Source of the DNA: Marinomonas primoryensis
GTDB lineage: Bacteria > Pseudomonadota > Gammaproteobacteria > Pseudomonadales > Marinomonadaceae
NCBI RefSeq assembly: GCF_013372285.1
Contig: NZ_CP054301.1
Location: forward strand, 854,001-918,000
Direction of reading: 5' to 3'
Length of the DNA stretch: 64,000 nt
A program made the position numbers and the translations under genes. The notes below the pieces were generated by a model that did not search any database, was not told the DNA's origin, and saw only the letters and a list, made by a program, of their open reading frames with translations. This document shows positions 35,996 to 45,488 of the stretch, one piece after another; positions within the stretch are counted from its first letter, which is position 1; every line of letters starts with the position of its first letter.

Positions 35996-36885
35996 GTCGC
36001 GGGCTTTAGTTTTTTATTTAATATTGTTGCGACAAAAATACCAGAGAAGATCAGTGCGATGCCAACATAGTGAAAACGGAACAAACTTTCCCCTAAAAAT
36101 AGCACAGACAATCCGATGCTGAATACGGGGAGAAGGTGAATGAAATGGCCCGCCGTCGCAGCACCGAGTTTTTGTATGCCAGTGTTCCAACATAGGAAAG
36201 CGCCAATTGAAGCGAATACACTCATATAAAGAATGCTTAGCCAATTTTCTGTGGTGAAGCTGCTGAGCTGACTGTCACCAAAAAGAAAGAATAGCGGTGC
36301 CTGACAGAGAGTGCCGATTAAAGCGGTACAGGCAAAAAAACCGATCAATGACATTTCTTTTGGTCGTCTGACAATCATCACTGAATAAATGGCCCAGCTA
36401 ATAGCGGCGACAATGATCCATAAATCTCCATGTGAAATGCTGAGGTGCAAAAAGGTATCTAGGCTGCCACGACTCACTATGGTGACAGCACCCACAGTAG
36501 AAATCATTATGCCAGTATTCTGTAACCAAGACGTTTTGCTTCCAAGCAGCAAGCGGGCGGTAATGAGGATCATAACGGGCATGATTGAATTTAACAGTAC
36601 CGCGTTTGTGACGGTGGTCGATGTTAGGCCTATATACAAAAATAGATTGTAATTACAGATGCCAAGCCAGCCAAAAAGAACCAGTAGAGGCCAGTTCTTT
36701 GCAATGATTTCTCGTTCTCGCCACAGCTTTTTATAGGCAAAAGGTAAGATAATGAGGCAGGCAAGACTCCAGCGTAAGAAAGAAATCGAAAAAGGGTCAA
36801 TTCCATCAGAAACGGTCAGACGACCTAAAATGTAATTGCCTGACCAGAAAAAAATGGGAAGTAATAGATAGATAAACGCTGGCAT
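35992..36885 (-). CDS. EamA/DMT-superfamily transporter
   Basis: This 297-residue ten-helix membrane protein has two EamA repeats. LPIFFWSGNYILGRLTVSDGI at the start and LLGWLGICNYNLFLYIGLTSTTVTNAVLL belong to repeat 1. SWAIYSVMIVRRPKE and GAFLCWNTGIQKLGAATAGHFIHLLPVFSIGLSVLFLGE belong to repeat 2. It is convergent with one EamA gene and lies 11 bases after another on the same strand, so it probably forms a two-gene operon. Substrate unknown. Confidence 0.87.
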   Translation of the reverse strand: MPAFIYLLLPIFFWSGNYILGRLTVSDGIDPFSISFLRWSLACLIILPFAYKKLWREREIIAKNWPLLVLFGWLGICNYNLFLYIGLTSTTVTNAVLLNSIMPVMILITARLLLGSKTSWLQNTGIMISTVGAVTIVSRGSLDTFLHLSISHGDLWIIVAAISWAIYSVMIVRRPKEMSLIGFFACTALIGTLCQAPLFFLFGDSQLSSFTTENWLSILYMSVFASIGAFLCWNTGIQKLGAATAGHFIHLLPVFSIGLSVLFLGESLFRFHYVGIALIFSGIFVATILNKKLKPAT

Positions 36886-36896
36886 TGTGTGTCCTT

Positions 36897-37802
36897 TTAT
36901 ATTTTTTGTTGCTTTGTTCTTTTTGCCCAGTTTTGTATAAATAGGCCAATTAGAATGCAGGCTAACCCAACCAGTGTTGAGTTTAAAATAGGTTCACCTG
37001 CAAACTGAGATAACCAAACAATGGATAATAGCGGCGCAAGGAAAATTAAGTTGGCGACTTGACTCGCGTTGGATGTCAGCTTTAATGCCTTATTCCATAA
37101 GACAAAGCTAAGCCCCATTTCAAACAACCCTATGTAAACAGCGCCCCATAGTCCACCTGTATCCCAATGGCTTAATTCACCTGTTACCGCTGAAAAGACA
37201 ATGATAAGCGGTAAAGCGAAGGTGAAGTTTAATGTTAACCCGATTAAGCTTGGGCGTTTATCTTTGGTGTTTAGCAGCCAATAAAATGCCCAGATAACGG
37301 TACTCAGTAGCGCGAAAGCAACGCCTGTGACATTCGAAAACTCCAGAGAACCAATTTGTCCACGAGTGGAAATGTAGAGCACACCAAAGTAGCAGGCTCC
37401 TGCCGCAATGTAGTCTGCCATTTTCAAGCGTTGCTTAAGAATAGGAACGGCCATAAAACTCAACATAATAGCCCAAGTGTAGTTAATGGCTTGAGCTTCC
37501 TGAGCTGGCAGCGTGTTATAGGCTTGAAGCAATATTAAGTAATAAAGAAAAGGGTTAATGGCGCCAAAAAAAAGAGAAGATTTCCAGGACTGTCTAGCGT
37601 AAGAGAGTAACTGTGTTAACTCTCCTTTAAGGGCGAGCAGAGAAACCAGAAAAACCAGAGAAACTAGGTTTGCGATAAGCAAAAGTTGTGTTGGTGATAA
37701 ATGCTTTAGTGATATTGAAAACGCCGTCGCAACCGTGGACCAAAGTAAGACAGCACCTAAACCGAATATCATAGCTTGAGTGTTTTTTGAAAATTTGTTC
37801 AT
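36897..37802 (-). CDS. EamA/DMT-superfamily transporter
   Basis: The start is placed at the Met of MNKFSKNTQAM (37802), which gives 301 residues with ten membrane helices. The frame extends to 37886, but the extra 28 residues are polar and overlap the end of the mipA-like gene. Typical repeat features are LLWSTVATAFSISLKHLSP and LILLQAYNTLPAQEAQAINYTWAI in the first half, and IGLFEMGLSFVLWNKALKLTSNASQVANLIFLAPLLSI in the second. It probably shares a transcript with the next EamA gene. An alternative start (MELDL) is five codons upstream. Substrate unknown. Confidence 0.85.
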   Translation of the reverse strand: MNKFSKNTQAMIFGLGAVLLWSTVATAFSISLKHLSPTQLLLIANLVSLVFLVSLLALKGELTQLLSYARQSWKSSLFFGAINPFLYYLILLQAYNTLPAQEAQAINYTWAIMLSFMAVPILKQRLKMADYIAAGACYFGVLYISTRGQIGSLEFSNVTGVAFALLSTVIWAFYWLLNTKDKRPSLIGLTLNFTFALPLIIVFSAVTGELSHWDTGGLWGAVYIGLFEMGLSFVLWNKALKLTSNASQVANLIFLAPLLSIVWLSQFAGEPILNSTLVGLACILIGLFIQNWAKRTKQQKI

Positions 37803-37869
37803 GAGATCCAGTTCCATGGTTTTAAAAAAGCATGCCTGCTGATTATTTGGAGTCTTTAGCTGGTAAGTA

Positions 37870-38598
37870 TTAAAAGGAAAGCACAATGCCTGCTAACACA
37901 GAGGTGACGGTATTGTCTTCGATAATAGGGCTTTTTAAAATAGTATTGTGGTATTGGGTTTGGTGTACGCCCAGCATGAGATTGACGCTTTGAGTTAATG
38001 GGTAAATACCTCTCACCCCATAGGTAATACGAGAAATTGAGGGTGAATCATAGGCCGCAATCACGCCACCCGTTTTTATTGATTCACTTTGTGAAACGCC
38101 AAACAGATGGTTGCTCATTTTACTGTCCATATAACGATAAGTGATGGACGGAATGATTTTCCAGGCAGCAACAAGGATTGGGTAACCTGCCGAAATTTGT
38201 GCATAAAAGCCATCGTGTTTACCACTTACGTCTTGTGCTAATTTTGTGGTAATGGGACCTATTTGATAAGAGGCAAAGGCCATGATGCTGTCGTCTCTAT
38301 CATCGAGTAATCTTATATTGGCGTCGTCAGAATCGTCTGGGTCAAACCCTGTCCTTTCGTAAGATAATCCAACGGCAAGGTTCTGTGCGGGGGTTTTAGG
38401 TAATAAATGATAGCCTATTTCCGGTAGGCGAAAATAGAAGCGTTCGCCGGTGTAGGATAGGTTTGGGAGGGCCCTTGATTCAGAGCCTGTGTCCTTGTAA
38501 AGGGATTCTGATTGGGCTCCTATAATGCCTAAGCTGCTGTCAGCCTGAGCCGAGAAAGGGGCAAGTAACAGTAATGCTAGTGACGCTTTCTTTATCAT
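37870..38598 (-). CDS. MipA/OmpV family outer-membrane protein
   Basis: From the Met of MIKKASLAL this is a 242-residue secreted protein with a signal peptide ending near AQA-DSS. The mature part alternates hydrophobic and polar residues as in small outer-membrane beta barrels, has an N-terminal YTGERFYFRLPEIGYHLLP, and ends in LSF, a terminal aromatic typical of BAM substrates. This matches the MipA/OmpV family (MltA-interacting scaffold or porin-like proteins). The frame could start four codons earlier. It precedes the EamA pair on the same strand. Confidence 0.8.
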   Translation of the reverse strand: MIKKASLALLLLAPFSAQADSSLGIIGAQSESLYKDTGSESRALPNLSYTGERFYFRLPEIGYHLLPKTPAQNLAVGLSYERTGFDPDDSDDANIRLLDDRDDSIMAFASYQIGPITTKLAQDVSGKHDGFYAQISAGYPILVAAWKIIPSITYRYMDSKMSNHLFGVSQSESIKTGGVIAAYDSPSISRITYGVRGIYPLTQSVNLMLGVHQTQYHNTILKSPIIEDNTVTSVLAGIVLSF

Positions 38599-38771
38599 AC
38601 CAATAACCATATTTTAGGAGAATTGTCATGATTCTATGGTCTTCAATCTCGGCTGTAAAACAATCTATTAAATATCAATGTTTTTTTTTCAATAAAAGTC
38701 TTCATTCGTATCGGTATTGTGGATTAAAGAGATTACATACAATGCTTTTCCTATGTGGGCTTGATTAACGT

Positions 38772-38800
38772 TTACTTATTGCACACTAGTGCTATATAAT
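38772..38800 (+). promoter_or_regulatory. Promoter of the rpsF-rpsR-rplI operon
   Basis: A perfect TATAAT at 38795-38800 is preceded by a weak TTACTT (38772-38777) with a 17-base spacer, and by a GC-rich discriminator-like GCGCGT just downstream, as is usual for ribosomal protein promoters under stringent control. The start site would be near 38807. Confidence 0.6.
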
Positions 38801-38806
38801 GCGCGT

Positions 38807-38878
38807 CCCTGTAAATCTATACTCCTTGTCTCAAGGCTTCATAACAGGGGAAGCGTGGAGACTAGAACCCATAAGGAG
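38807..38878 (+). promoter_or_regulatory. Structured rpsF leader
   Basis: CCCTGT (38807-38812) pairs with ACAGGG (38844-38849), enclosing a small hairpin CCTT-GTCTC-AAGG (38824-38836). The ribosome site AAGGAG at 38873-38878 follows. S6:S18 complexes are known to bind rpsF leaders and repress translation, but I do not see the diagnostic CCG bulge clearly, so autoregulation here is inferred. Confidence 0.4.
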
Positions 38879-38885
38879 AGCTTAA

Positions 38886-39290
38886 ATGCGTCATTATGAA
38901 ATCGTCTTTCTGGTTCACCCAGATCAAAGTGAACAAGTACCAGCAATGGTTGAGCGTTACACGAACCTAATCACAGAAGATGGTGGTCAAGTTCACCGTC
39001 TAGAAGATTGGGGCCGTCGTCAATTGGCTTACCCAATAAACAAAATTCACAAAGCACACTATGTTCTTATGAACGTTGAGTGTTCTGATAGTGTTTTGTC
39101 TGAACTAAACGACACTTTCCGCTACAACGATGCAATCATCCGTAACTTGGTGATTCGTTGTAAAGATGCGGTTACTGACGTATCTCCTATTAAAGCTTCT
39201 GAAGGTCGTGAAGATCGTCGCCCAGCTCCTCAACGTGAAGAGCGCAGCCACGAAAACACTGACGAAGTAGCTGAAGAATCTGAAGATTAA
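38886..39290 (+). CDS. rpsF: 30S ribosomal protein S6
   Basis: This 134-residue ribosomal protein of the small-subunit platform partners with S18. The core [39 protein letters not shown] and [11 protein letters not shown] match S6 throughout. The C-terminal tail (from about residue 100) is long and charged and ends EEVSED-like with several Glu, as in species where RimK adds glutamates. A strong AAGGAG ribosome site precedes the ATG. It is the first gene of the rpsF-rpsR-membrane protein-rplI operon. Confidence 0.98.
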   Translation: MRHYEIVFLVHPDQSEQVPAMVERYTNLITEDGGQVHRLEDWGRRQLAYPINKIHKAHYVLMNVECSDSVLSELNDTFRYNDAIIRNLVIRCKDAVTDVSPIKASEGREDRRPAPQREERSHENTDEVAEESED

Positions 39291-39315
39291 TCAATTTTTT
39301 TATTAGGAGACACTC

Positions 39316-39546
39316 ATGGCTCGTTTTTTTCGTCGTCGTAAATTCTGTCGTTTTACAGCAGAAGGCGTTAAACAGATCGATTATAAAGATCTAGAAACAC
39401 TAAAAGGTTATGTTACTGAAACTGGTAAAATCGTACCTAGCCGTATTACTGGCACTAAGGCTCGTTACCAGCGTCAGCTAGCGACTGCGATTAAACGCGC
39501 TCGCTATATCGCTTTACTTCCTTACACTGATAGCCATTTTAATTAA
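39316..39546 (+). CDS. rpsR: 30S ribosomal protein S18
   Basis: This 76-residue protein begins [25 protein letters not shown] and ends [15 protein letters not shown], matching S18 along its full length. It binds with S6 to the 16S rRNA platform. Its single Cys in KFCRF is the usual S18 position. It lies 25 bases after rpsF behind a TTAGGAGA ribosome site. Confidence 0.98.
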   Translation: MARFFRRRKFCRFTAEGVKQIDYKDLETLKGYVTETGKIVPSRITGTKARYQRQLATAIKRARYIALLPYTDSHFN

Positions 39547-39567
39547 TCGGTTGGAAGAAGTGCTTTT

Positions 39568-40428
39568 ATGAGTGGTTTAGCTAAATGGGTAATGAAAAAA
39601 CGTCTAAATGCCATAATTGGTGTGATGGTGTTTGGCCTTATACCTATGATGTTTTGGCTGGCCGCCGCAATCTTAGGGTTGGTGGTGCTTCGCAAAGGTG
39701 TAAAAGAAGGAATACCTGTATTAGTTTGGGGTTGTCTTCCAGCACTCGTGTTGTGGATGATTCAAGGTGATGCAACGGCACTTATGGTGTTAGTTGATGT
39801 GATGTTGTTGAGCTATTTGCTTAGGTCGACAATGTCATGGAGTTGGGTGTTATTAGCGGGCAGTATTTTAGCCGTTATTAGTACGCAGCTTCAGCCTCTT
39901 TTGATGACCGATATTTTGAATTTGGCTGTGGCCTTAGTTCAGAAGGTTTTGGTCTCTGAGGGTGTTGAAGCCCCTGATAGAAATTTAATTTTTAGCCAGG
40001 CGGTGATGGCAGTGTCCATCTTCCAAGTGGTGATCGCTGTTATTTCTTTGTTTTTGGCAAGAAAATGGCAGTCAGGGCTCTACAACCCAGGCGGATTACG
40101 TGCTGAGTTTCATCAGTTAAGATTGCCGATAGCGTTTAGTCTAGTGTTGGGTGGAATGATTCTAATAGGTGAGAGCTTAGGCGGATCCTTTATTGTTCTA
40201 TCTCAAGCGGCTATTCCTGCTTTGGTGTTGCCGGGGCTTGCCTTAGTGCATGGTGTTTTAGCAAAAAAAGAAATTGGGATTGTTGGACTGATTGCATTTT
40301 ATCTTGTGGGATTTTTTGTTCTGAATGTCTATTTTGCAAACGTTCTTGTCGCACTTTGTGTGATTGATAGTTTTGTGAATATTCGTTCTAGAATCCAAGG
40401 TAAAGCGTCCAACTCAAGTGATGACTAA
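39568..40428 (+). CDS. YybS-like (DUF2232-type) membrane protein of the rplI operon
   Basis: This 286-residue protein has about eight membrane helices, a short basic N-terminus (MSGLAKWVMKKRLNA) and a polar C-terminal tail. A membrane protein of this size between rpsR and rplI is also found in Pseudomonas, which supports orthology more than any motif I can see. The gene starts 21 bases after rpsR and ends 22 bases before rplI, so it must be co-transcribed. Function is unknown. A helix-rich central region (residues 130-180) carries the only long polar loop. Confidence 0.8.
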   Translation: MSGLAKWVMKKRLNAIIGVMVFGLIPMMFWLAAAILGLVVLRKGVKEGIPVLVWGCLPALVLWMIQGDATALMVLVDVMLLSYLLRSTMSWSWVLLAGSILAVISTQLQPLLMTDILNLAVALVQKVLVSEGVEAPDRNLIFSQAVMAVSIFQVVIAVISLFLARKWQSGLYNPGGLRAEFHQLRLPIAFSLVLGGMILIGESLGGSFIVLSQAAIPALVLPGLALVHGVLAKKEIGIVGLIAFYLVGFFVLNVYFANVLVALCVIDSFVNIRSRIQGKASNSSDD

Positions 40429-40450
40429 TGATTAATTAGAGGTGATCGAG

Positions 40451-40894
40451 ATGGAAGTTATTCTACTCGACAAAGTAAACAAGCTAGGTGGAATTGGTGA
40501 CGTTGCCGTCGTTAAACCAGGCTATGCTCGTAACTTTTTGATTCCGAACAAAAAAGCTGTAATGGCGACTAAAGCTAACTTGGCTAGCTTTGAAGAGCGT
40601 CGTATTGAACTTGAAGCAAAGGCAGCTGAACGTAAAGTAGCTGCTGAAGCTCGTGCTGAAACACTAGAAGGTAAAACTTTCACTATCGCTGCAAATGCTG
40701 GTGATGAAGGTAAACTTTTTGGTTCTATCGGTACTCGTGATATCGCTGACGCTATCTCTACGCAAGTAGCAGTAGAAAAAGCTGAAATCCGTCTTCCTGA
40801 AGGCGCGATTCGTCACACTGGTTCTTTCGAAGTAGACATCCAGCTTCACTCTGAAGTTGTTGTTACTGTTACTTTGGCGGTAATCGCAGAGTAA
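40451..40894 (+). CDS. rplI: 50S ribosomal protein L9
   Basis: The start is ATG 40451 ([13 protein letters not shown]), giving 147 residues. The frame is open from GTG 40442, but the family always begins with MxVILLxxV, and AGAGGTGAT provides the ribosome site. The N-terminal domain ([28 protein letters not shown]), the long connecting helix and the C-terminal rRNA-binding domain with [15 protein letters not shown] are all present. L9 binds 23S rRNA at the base of the L1 stalk and helps maintain frame. A strong terminator follows. Confidence 0.98.
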   Translation: MEVILLDKVNKLGGIGDVAVVKPGYARNFLIPNKKAVMATKANLASFEERRIELEAKAAERKVAAEARAETLEGKTFTIAANAGDEGKLFGSIGTRDIADAISTQVAVEKAEIRLPEGAIRHTGSFEVDIQLHSEVVVTVTLAVIAE

Positions 40895-40916
40895 TTTGTT
40901 TTGCAAATTACTTGTT

Positions 40917-40957
40917 AAAAAAGGGCGTCTTGTTTATTGCAAGATGCCCTTTTTTTA
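40917..40957 (+). terminator. Intrinsic terminator after rplI
   Basis: AAAGGGCGTCTTG pairs with CAAGATGCCCTTT (one mismatch) across a 7-base loop and is followed by at least seven Ts. It ends the ribosomal operon 23 bases after rplI, so dnaB has its own promoter. Confidence 0.92.
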
Positions 40958-41013
40958 TGAGCGTGATATGCTGATATTTCTATGTTTTTTCCGTTTTTGT
41001 ATGGGTATTTTTC

Positions 41014-42390
41014 GTGCAACAAAATGATTCTGAAGTCGCTTCTATTAAATTACCACCTTATTCTATTGAGGCTGAGCGTTCTGTTGTGGGCGGCTTGATG
41101 CTTGACCCAGAAGCTTGGGAGAAAGTATCTGAGCTGGTGATCGCCGATGATTTTTATCGTCCCGAGCATAAGCTCATTTTTACTGTCATTGCGCGTCTAG
41201 CGGATGAGTCTGAGCCTATTGATGTTGTAACCATTGGAGAACGCCTAGATAAGCGTGGCGACTTAGAATCCATTGGTGGCATGGCGTATTTGATTGAAGT
41301 CGCTGAAGCCACTCCGAGCTCCTCTAATATTGGTTCTTATGCGGACATTGTTCGCGAACGCTCGATTTTGCGCCGTCTTATTTCAACGACTAACGACATT
41401 TCTGCTCGAGCGTTTCATCCAGAAGGTATGACGGCGGCTGAAGTTTTAGATGAAGCAGAAAGGAAGATTTTTCAAATTGCAGAAGGTGGGGAAAAGAAAG
41501 GCGGCCCTAGAATTGTTTCTGATATTCTTAGTGCGACGGTTGATAAGATAGATGAGCTTTACCATCAAGAAGGTGCGATTACTGGTTTGAGTACCGGTTT
41601 TACTGATCTAGATGCCATGACGGCGGGCATGCAAAAATCGGATTTGATTATCGTAGCGGGTCGTCCTTCCATGGGTAAAACGACCTTTGCAATGAATCTG
41701 GTGGAAAATGCCACCATGATTAGTGATAAGCCGGTCATTGTGTTCAGCTTAGAGATGCCATCAGAGCAGTTGATGATGCGTATGTTGTCCTCGCTTGGTC
41801 GAATTGATCAGACACGTATGCGATCTGGTCAATTGGTTCAAGAGGATTGGGATAAGTTAATGTCTGCTGTGAAGATGCTCAAAGATCGTAAGCTATTCAT
41901 TGATGATACAGGTGGTATTAGCCCGACCGAGATGCGTTCTCGAGTGCGCCGAATTGCGCGTGAACATGGCGGTGTTGCTATGATCATGGTCGATTATCTT
42001 CAGTTGATGCAAATTCCAGGTTTTACGGAAGGTCGAACTAATGAAATTTCTGAAATCTCTCGCTCGCTTAAGGCATTAGCTAAAGAGATGGAGTGTCCTG
42101 TAGTGGCGCTTTCTCAGCTAAACCGTAGTCTGGAGAATCGTCCTAATAAACGCCCCGTAAACTCGGATTTGCGTGAATCGGGAGCGATCGAGCAGGATGC
42201 AGATGTAATATCGTTTGTTTATCGTGATGAGGTGTATCACGAGGACACACCGCATAAAGGTATCGCAGAAATTATTATTGGAAAGCAACGTAATGGCCCA
42301 ATAGGTACCTGTCGCTTAGCGTTTGTTGGTAAATATACCCGCTTTGAAGATTTGGCACCCGATGCTTATCGGGATTTTGATGACGAATAA
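41014..42390 (+). CDS. dnaB: Replicative DNA helicase
   Basis: This 458-residue hexameric 5'-3' helicase unwinds DNA at the replication fork. The N-terminal collar domain (about 15-120, LPPYSIEAERSVVGGLML) interacts with primase. The RecA-like C-terminal domain has Walker A GRPSMGKTT, the conserved FSLEMPSEQLMMRML, MVDYLQLM and SQLNRSLENR. The start is GTG 41014 (MQQNDSEVASIKLPPYS), with only a weak ribosome site. The usual rplI-dnaB neighbourhood is preserved. I see no intein insertion. Confidence 0.97.
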   Translation: MQQNDSEVASIKLPPYSIEAERSVVGGLMLDPEAWEKVSELVIADDFYRPEHKLIFTVIARLADESEPIDVVTIGERLDKRGDLESIGGMAYLIEVAEATPSSSNIGSYADIVRERSILRRLISTTNDISARAFHPEGMTAAEVLDEAERKIFQIAEGGEKKGGPRIVSDILSATVDKIDELYHQEGAITGLSTGFTDLDAMTAGMQKSDLIIVAGRPSMGKTTFAMNLVENATMISDKPVIVFSLEMPSEQLMMRMLSSLGRIDQTRMRSGQLVQEDWDKLMSAVKMLKDRKLFIDDTGGISPTEMRSRVRRIAREHGGVAMIMVDYLQLMQIPGFTEGRTNEISEISRSLKALAKEMECPVVALSQLNRSLENRPNKRPVNSDLRESGAIEQDADVISFVYRDEVYHEDTPHKGIAEIIIGKQRNGPIGTCRLAFVGKYTRFEDLAPDAYRDFDDE

Positions 42391-42481
42391 GGTCTGTATG
42401 GTGTATTTTGTAGTACTTACAAATGATAACAAACAGTGAAAGGCGTTATAAAAATAACTAATATGGAATTGAGAGTTGTCT

Positions 42482-44044
42482 ATGCGCAAAATGCCAGTAA
42501 CAAATAAAGAGATTGATTTCCCAGAAAGTTCTTCTTTGGTGTCCAGTACGGATGTGAAAGGACGCATTACATTTGTTAATGATGCTTTTTGTGATGTAGC
42601 GGGTTACGAGCGTGAGGCGTTAATCGGTGCGCCACATAACATTATTCGTCACCCTGATGTGCCTTCTGCTGTTTTTGCTAACATGTGGGCTGATCTCAAA
42701 CAGGGTAAGAGTTGGATGGGGTTAGTGAAGAACCGTTGTGGAAATGGTGATCATTATTGGGTAAGTGCCCATGTCAGCCCGTTATTAGATGGTCGTAAGG
42801 TAATTGGTTATGAGTCTGTTCGTCGTAAAGCGACTCGAGATGAAATTTTGCATGCTCAGTCTGTCTATGATCGGATTAACGCGGGTAAGAATTTGGTACC
42901 GTCGTTCACAAAAGTGGCAGCCCATTTAGATAATGCTTCTTGGCCTTTGATGTCTTGTTTTATTTTATTGGCCTTGATTGGGTTATTGTCTAGCTCGGTG
43001 GCGTTACAGGTGGCTGGGCCTATTCTTGCGCTGTTGGGGATTTGTTTAGCGTATCAGCAGAGTAAGTCATTGAATGCGGTTGTATTTGGCTTGTCACCTG
43101 AAGCGCACAATCCAATAGGGCAGTATTTGTACTGTAAAACCGTCGGTACTAAGGCTGCAATTAAATTTGCGAAGATTCATCAAGAAGCCGCAGGCAACAC
43201 GTTTCGCTATCGTTTAAAAGAAGGTGCGCAACAGCTTCAGCACAGAGCGTCCGAAGCGAAAGCGAGTGTGTCGACGAATCTTGCTAACTTTAATAAACAG
43301 CGTAATACGTTTCAGGAAGTGGTAGCTGCCAGCTCTCAACTGCTTTCTAGTGTCACTCTGGTGGCGGAGAATGTTCATGTAGCCGTTGAAGCGACGGAGT
43401 CTGTAGGTGTGGTTTCTCGAGAGAGTCGTTTATTAGCTCAGCAAACTGGCGAAACGATGCGTCAGGTTTATCAAGATATTTCCGATGCGAAAAAGGTAGT
43501 AGCCATACTGGCAGAGCGCAGTGATAGCATCAACGAAGTGGTTAATTCCATTAGTGGTATTGCAGAGCAGACAAACTTGCTTGCTTTAAATGCGGCTATT
43601 GAGTCTGCCCGCGCTGGTGAAGCTGGACGAGGTTTTGCGGTGGTCGCTGATGAAGTTCGAGCGCTGGCAATCCGGACACAAAATGCAACGCAAAGTATTC
43701 ATAGCATGACGGAAGAGTTAAAGAAAAATACGGCAGATGTGACGAATACTATCGATAAAGGTACGGCGGTTGCGCAAGAAGGTGTGGATAGCGTTAATAA
43801 AGTAGCTCAAAAAATGGGTGATATTGAGACCGCTATTAAACAAATTGTCGAAATGACCGCTCAAATTAATGTCTCTTCAGAAGAGCAGGCCAGCGTAGCC
43901 CGTGATCTTAATGAAAAAATGCGAGAAGTAGATGCTCTTAGTATCAATAGTATAGAGCGCGCAGAAAATATTGTGATAAATATCAGTCATATTGAAGAAG
44001 AGGCCTACGAGCAAGGCAATCTTGCTGAACGTATGAAGCAGTAG
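42482..44044 (+). CDS. Aer-like PAS-domain methyl-accepting chemotaxis protein
   Basis: The start is ATG 42482 ([15 protein letters not shown]), giving 520 residues. A PAS domain (about 20-120: [37 protein letters not shown]) is followed by a hydrophobic anchor (about 150-190) and a cytoplasmic signalling domain whose hairpin tip is [23 protein letters not shown]. The layout and opening motif match Aer, the FAD-PAS energy/redox-taxis receptor that signals to CheA/CheW. There is no C-terminal CheR-tether pentapeptide. It is monocistronic, with a strong terminator downstream. Confidence 0.92.
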   Translation: MRKMPVTNKEIDFPESSSLVSSTDVKGRITFVNDAFCDVAGYEREALIGAPHNIIRHPDVPSAVFANMWADLKQGKSWMGLVKNRCGNGDHYWVSAHVSPLLDGRKVIGYESVRRKATRDEILHAQSVYDRINAGKNLVPSFTKVAAHLDNASWPLMSCFILLALIGLLSSSVALQVAGPILALLGICLAYQQSKSLNAVVFGLSPEAHNPIGQYLYCKTVGTKAAIKFAKIHQEAAGNTFRYRLKEGAQQLQHRASEAKASVSTNLANFNKQRNTFQEVVAASSQLLSSVTLVAENVHVAVEATESVGVVSRESRLLAQQTGETMRQVYQDISDAKKVVAILAERSDSINEVVNSISGIAEQTNLLALNAAIESARAGEAGRGFAVVADEVRALAIRTQNATQSIHSMTEELKKNTADVTNTIDKGTAVAQEGVDSVNKVAQKMGDIETAIKQIVEMTAQINVSSEEQASVARDLNEKMREVDALSINSIERAENIVINISHIEEEAYEQGNLAERMKQ

Positions 44045-44069
44045 TTTTTATGTTTCTGTAATAGATCAT

Positions 44070-44106
44070 TAAGGCCCTTTGAGAGTGATTTTTCAAAGGG
44101 CCTTTT
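44070..44106. terminator. Bidirectional terminator between the Aer-like gene and bioA
   Basis: AAGGCCCTTTGA pairs with TCAAAGGGCCTT around a short loop and is followed by a T-run. It lies between the convergent aer-like and bioA genes and could serve both. Confidence 0.9.
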
Positions 44107-44124
44107 TGTGTCTTGAGTGTAAGG

Positions 44125-45423
44125 CTAACAAGGCTCTTCGCTGATAACGTGATAAATAGCTTTACCAAGTGTTTGGATTTGATCCTTGGTGATGACGTAA
44201 GGCGGCATTAGATAAATGAGCTTGCCAAAGGGGCGAATCCATACGCCAAGTTCAACGAATTTAGGTTGTATTTCATGTAAATTGACGGCATTTTTTAACT
44301 CTACAACGCCTATTCCGCCAAGGCATCGTATCTCTTTAACTTGTTTAAGGTGTGTGCAGGGCGCCAGTGCCTCTCTCATCCATGTTTCTAATTGAGTGAT
44401 CTTTTCAGGGATATTGTATTCACTTAATAAAGACAAGCTGGCATTTGCGGCTGAGCAGGCAAGTGGGTTTCCCATGAAAGTGGGGCCGTGCATAAATACG
44501 CCGTCATTGGCGCTTATTCCAAGAGCGACTTTATTATTAGTTAATGTTGCTGCTAGTGTCATATACCCCCCAGTGAGTGCTTTACCGACACACATGATGT
44601 CTGGACAAATGTTAGTGTGGTCTGTGGCAAAGAGCTTTCCGGTGCGCCCAAATCCTGTGGCGATTTCATCAAAGATTAAAAGAATGTCGAATTCGTCGCA
44701 TAGTGTGCGTATGTGGTTAAGGTATTGTGGATTATAAAAGCGCATCCCTCCCGCATTTTGCACAACGGGTTCAATGATGAATCCTGCAATGTGCTGATGA
44801 TGCTGTTGAAAGGTTTCTTTAATCTCATCTAAGTATGCTGTTTTGACTGGCTCATGAATGCCAGTTGGTGGTGGTGAGATGAAAAACTGTTGAGTGAGTG
44901 CGGCATTAAATACATTGTGCATGCCATTTTCTGGGTCGCATACAGACATGGCTGCGAAGGTGTCGCCATGATAGCCACTTTTTGGGGAAACGAAGCGTTG
45001 CTTGTCTGGTTTTCCTTGAGTGTTCCAGTATTGGATGGCCATTTTAAGCGCGACTTCAACGGAAACGGATCCTGAGTCCGAAAGGAATACGCGTTGCAGG
45101 TCATCTGGCGTAATGGCAATGAGCTTTTCGGCAAGTTCGATTGCGGGTTTGTGTGTGAGCCCACCAAACATTACATGAGAAAATTGGGCGAGTTGATGCT
45201 GGATAGCGCTATTTATTGCTGGATGGTTGTAGCCGTGAATTACGCTCCACCAAGAAGACATTCCGTCTATGAGAATACGTCCGTCGCTGAGTGTTATCTC
45301 ACAGCCTGAAGCACTTTCGACAAGAAAATGCGGGCTGGGTTTACTCATTGAAGTGTACGGGTGCCACAGAAGTTGCTTGTCTAAATCTAGGTATTCTTGT
45401 TGTGTTTTCATGATGTTGGCCAT
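44125..45423 (-). CDS. bioA: Adenosylmethionine-8-amino-7-oxononanoate aminotransferase
   Basis: This 432-residue class III PLP aminotransferase converts KAPA to DAPA in biotin synthesis using SAM. It has LLWHPYTSMSKPSP at the start, the PLP region SDSGSVSVEVALKMAIQYW, DEIATGFGRTGKLFA and the PLP-binding Lys in CVGKALTGGYM. Translation could begin at Met5 (MKTQQEYLDL). It lies 65 bases after the comF-family gene on the same strand. The remaining biotin genes run the opposite way, from beyond comF. I saw no BirA site directly upstream of bioA. Confidence 0.95.
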   Translation of the reverse strand: MANIMKTQQEYLDLDKQLLWHPYTSMSKPSPHFLVESASGCEITLSDGRILIDGMSSWWSVIHGYNHPAINSAIQHQLAQFSHVMFGGLTHKPAIELAEKLIAITPDDLQRVFLSDSGSVSVEVALKMAIQYWNTQGKPDKQRFVSPKSGYHGDTFAAMSVCDPENGMHNVFNAALTQQFFISPPPTGIHEPVKTAYLDEIKETFQQHHQHIAGFIIEPVVQNAGGMRFYNPQYLNHIRTLCDEFDILLIFDEIATGFGRTGKLFATDHTNICPDIMCVGKALTGGYMTLAATLTNNKVALGISANDGVFMHGPTFMGNPLACSAANASLSLLSEYNIPEKITQLETWMREALAPCTHLKQVKEIRCLGGIGVVELKNAVNLHEIQPKFVELGVWIRPFGKLIYLMPPYVITKDQIQTLGKAIYHVISEEPC

Positions 45424-45488
45424 TACTTTGTTGCGTGCATACTAAACAATGGTATGGGTAATGGCTAGGTCGTTGTTGTGGTTGGCGG

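Noticed and set aside
35129..37886. Three EamA genes as a recent tandem duplication
   Set aside because: The three proteins share only the family fold, with little obvious sequence identity, and differ in orientation, so they are clustered but not recent copies.
45424..45488. BirA site directly upstream of bioA
   Set aside because: No TTGTAAAC/GTTTACAA half-sites with proper spacing were found in this gap.
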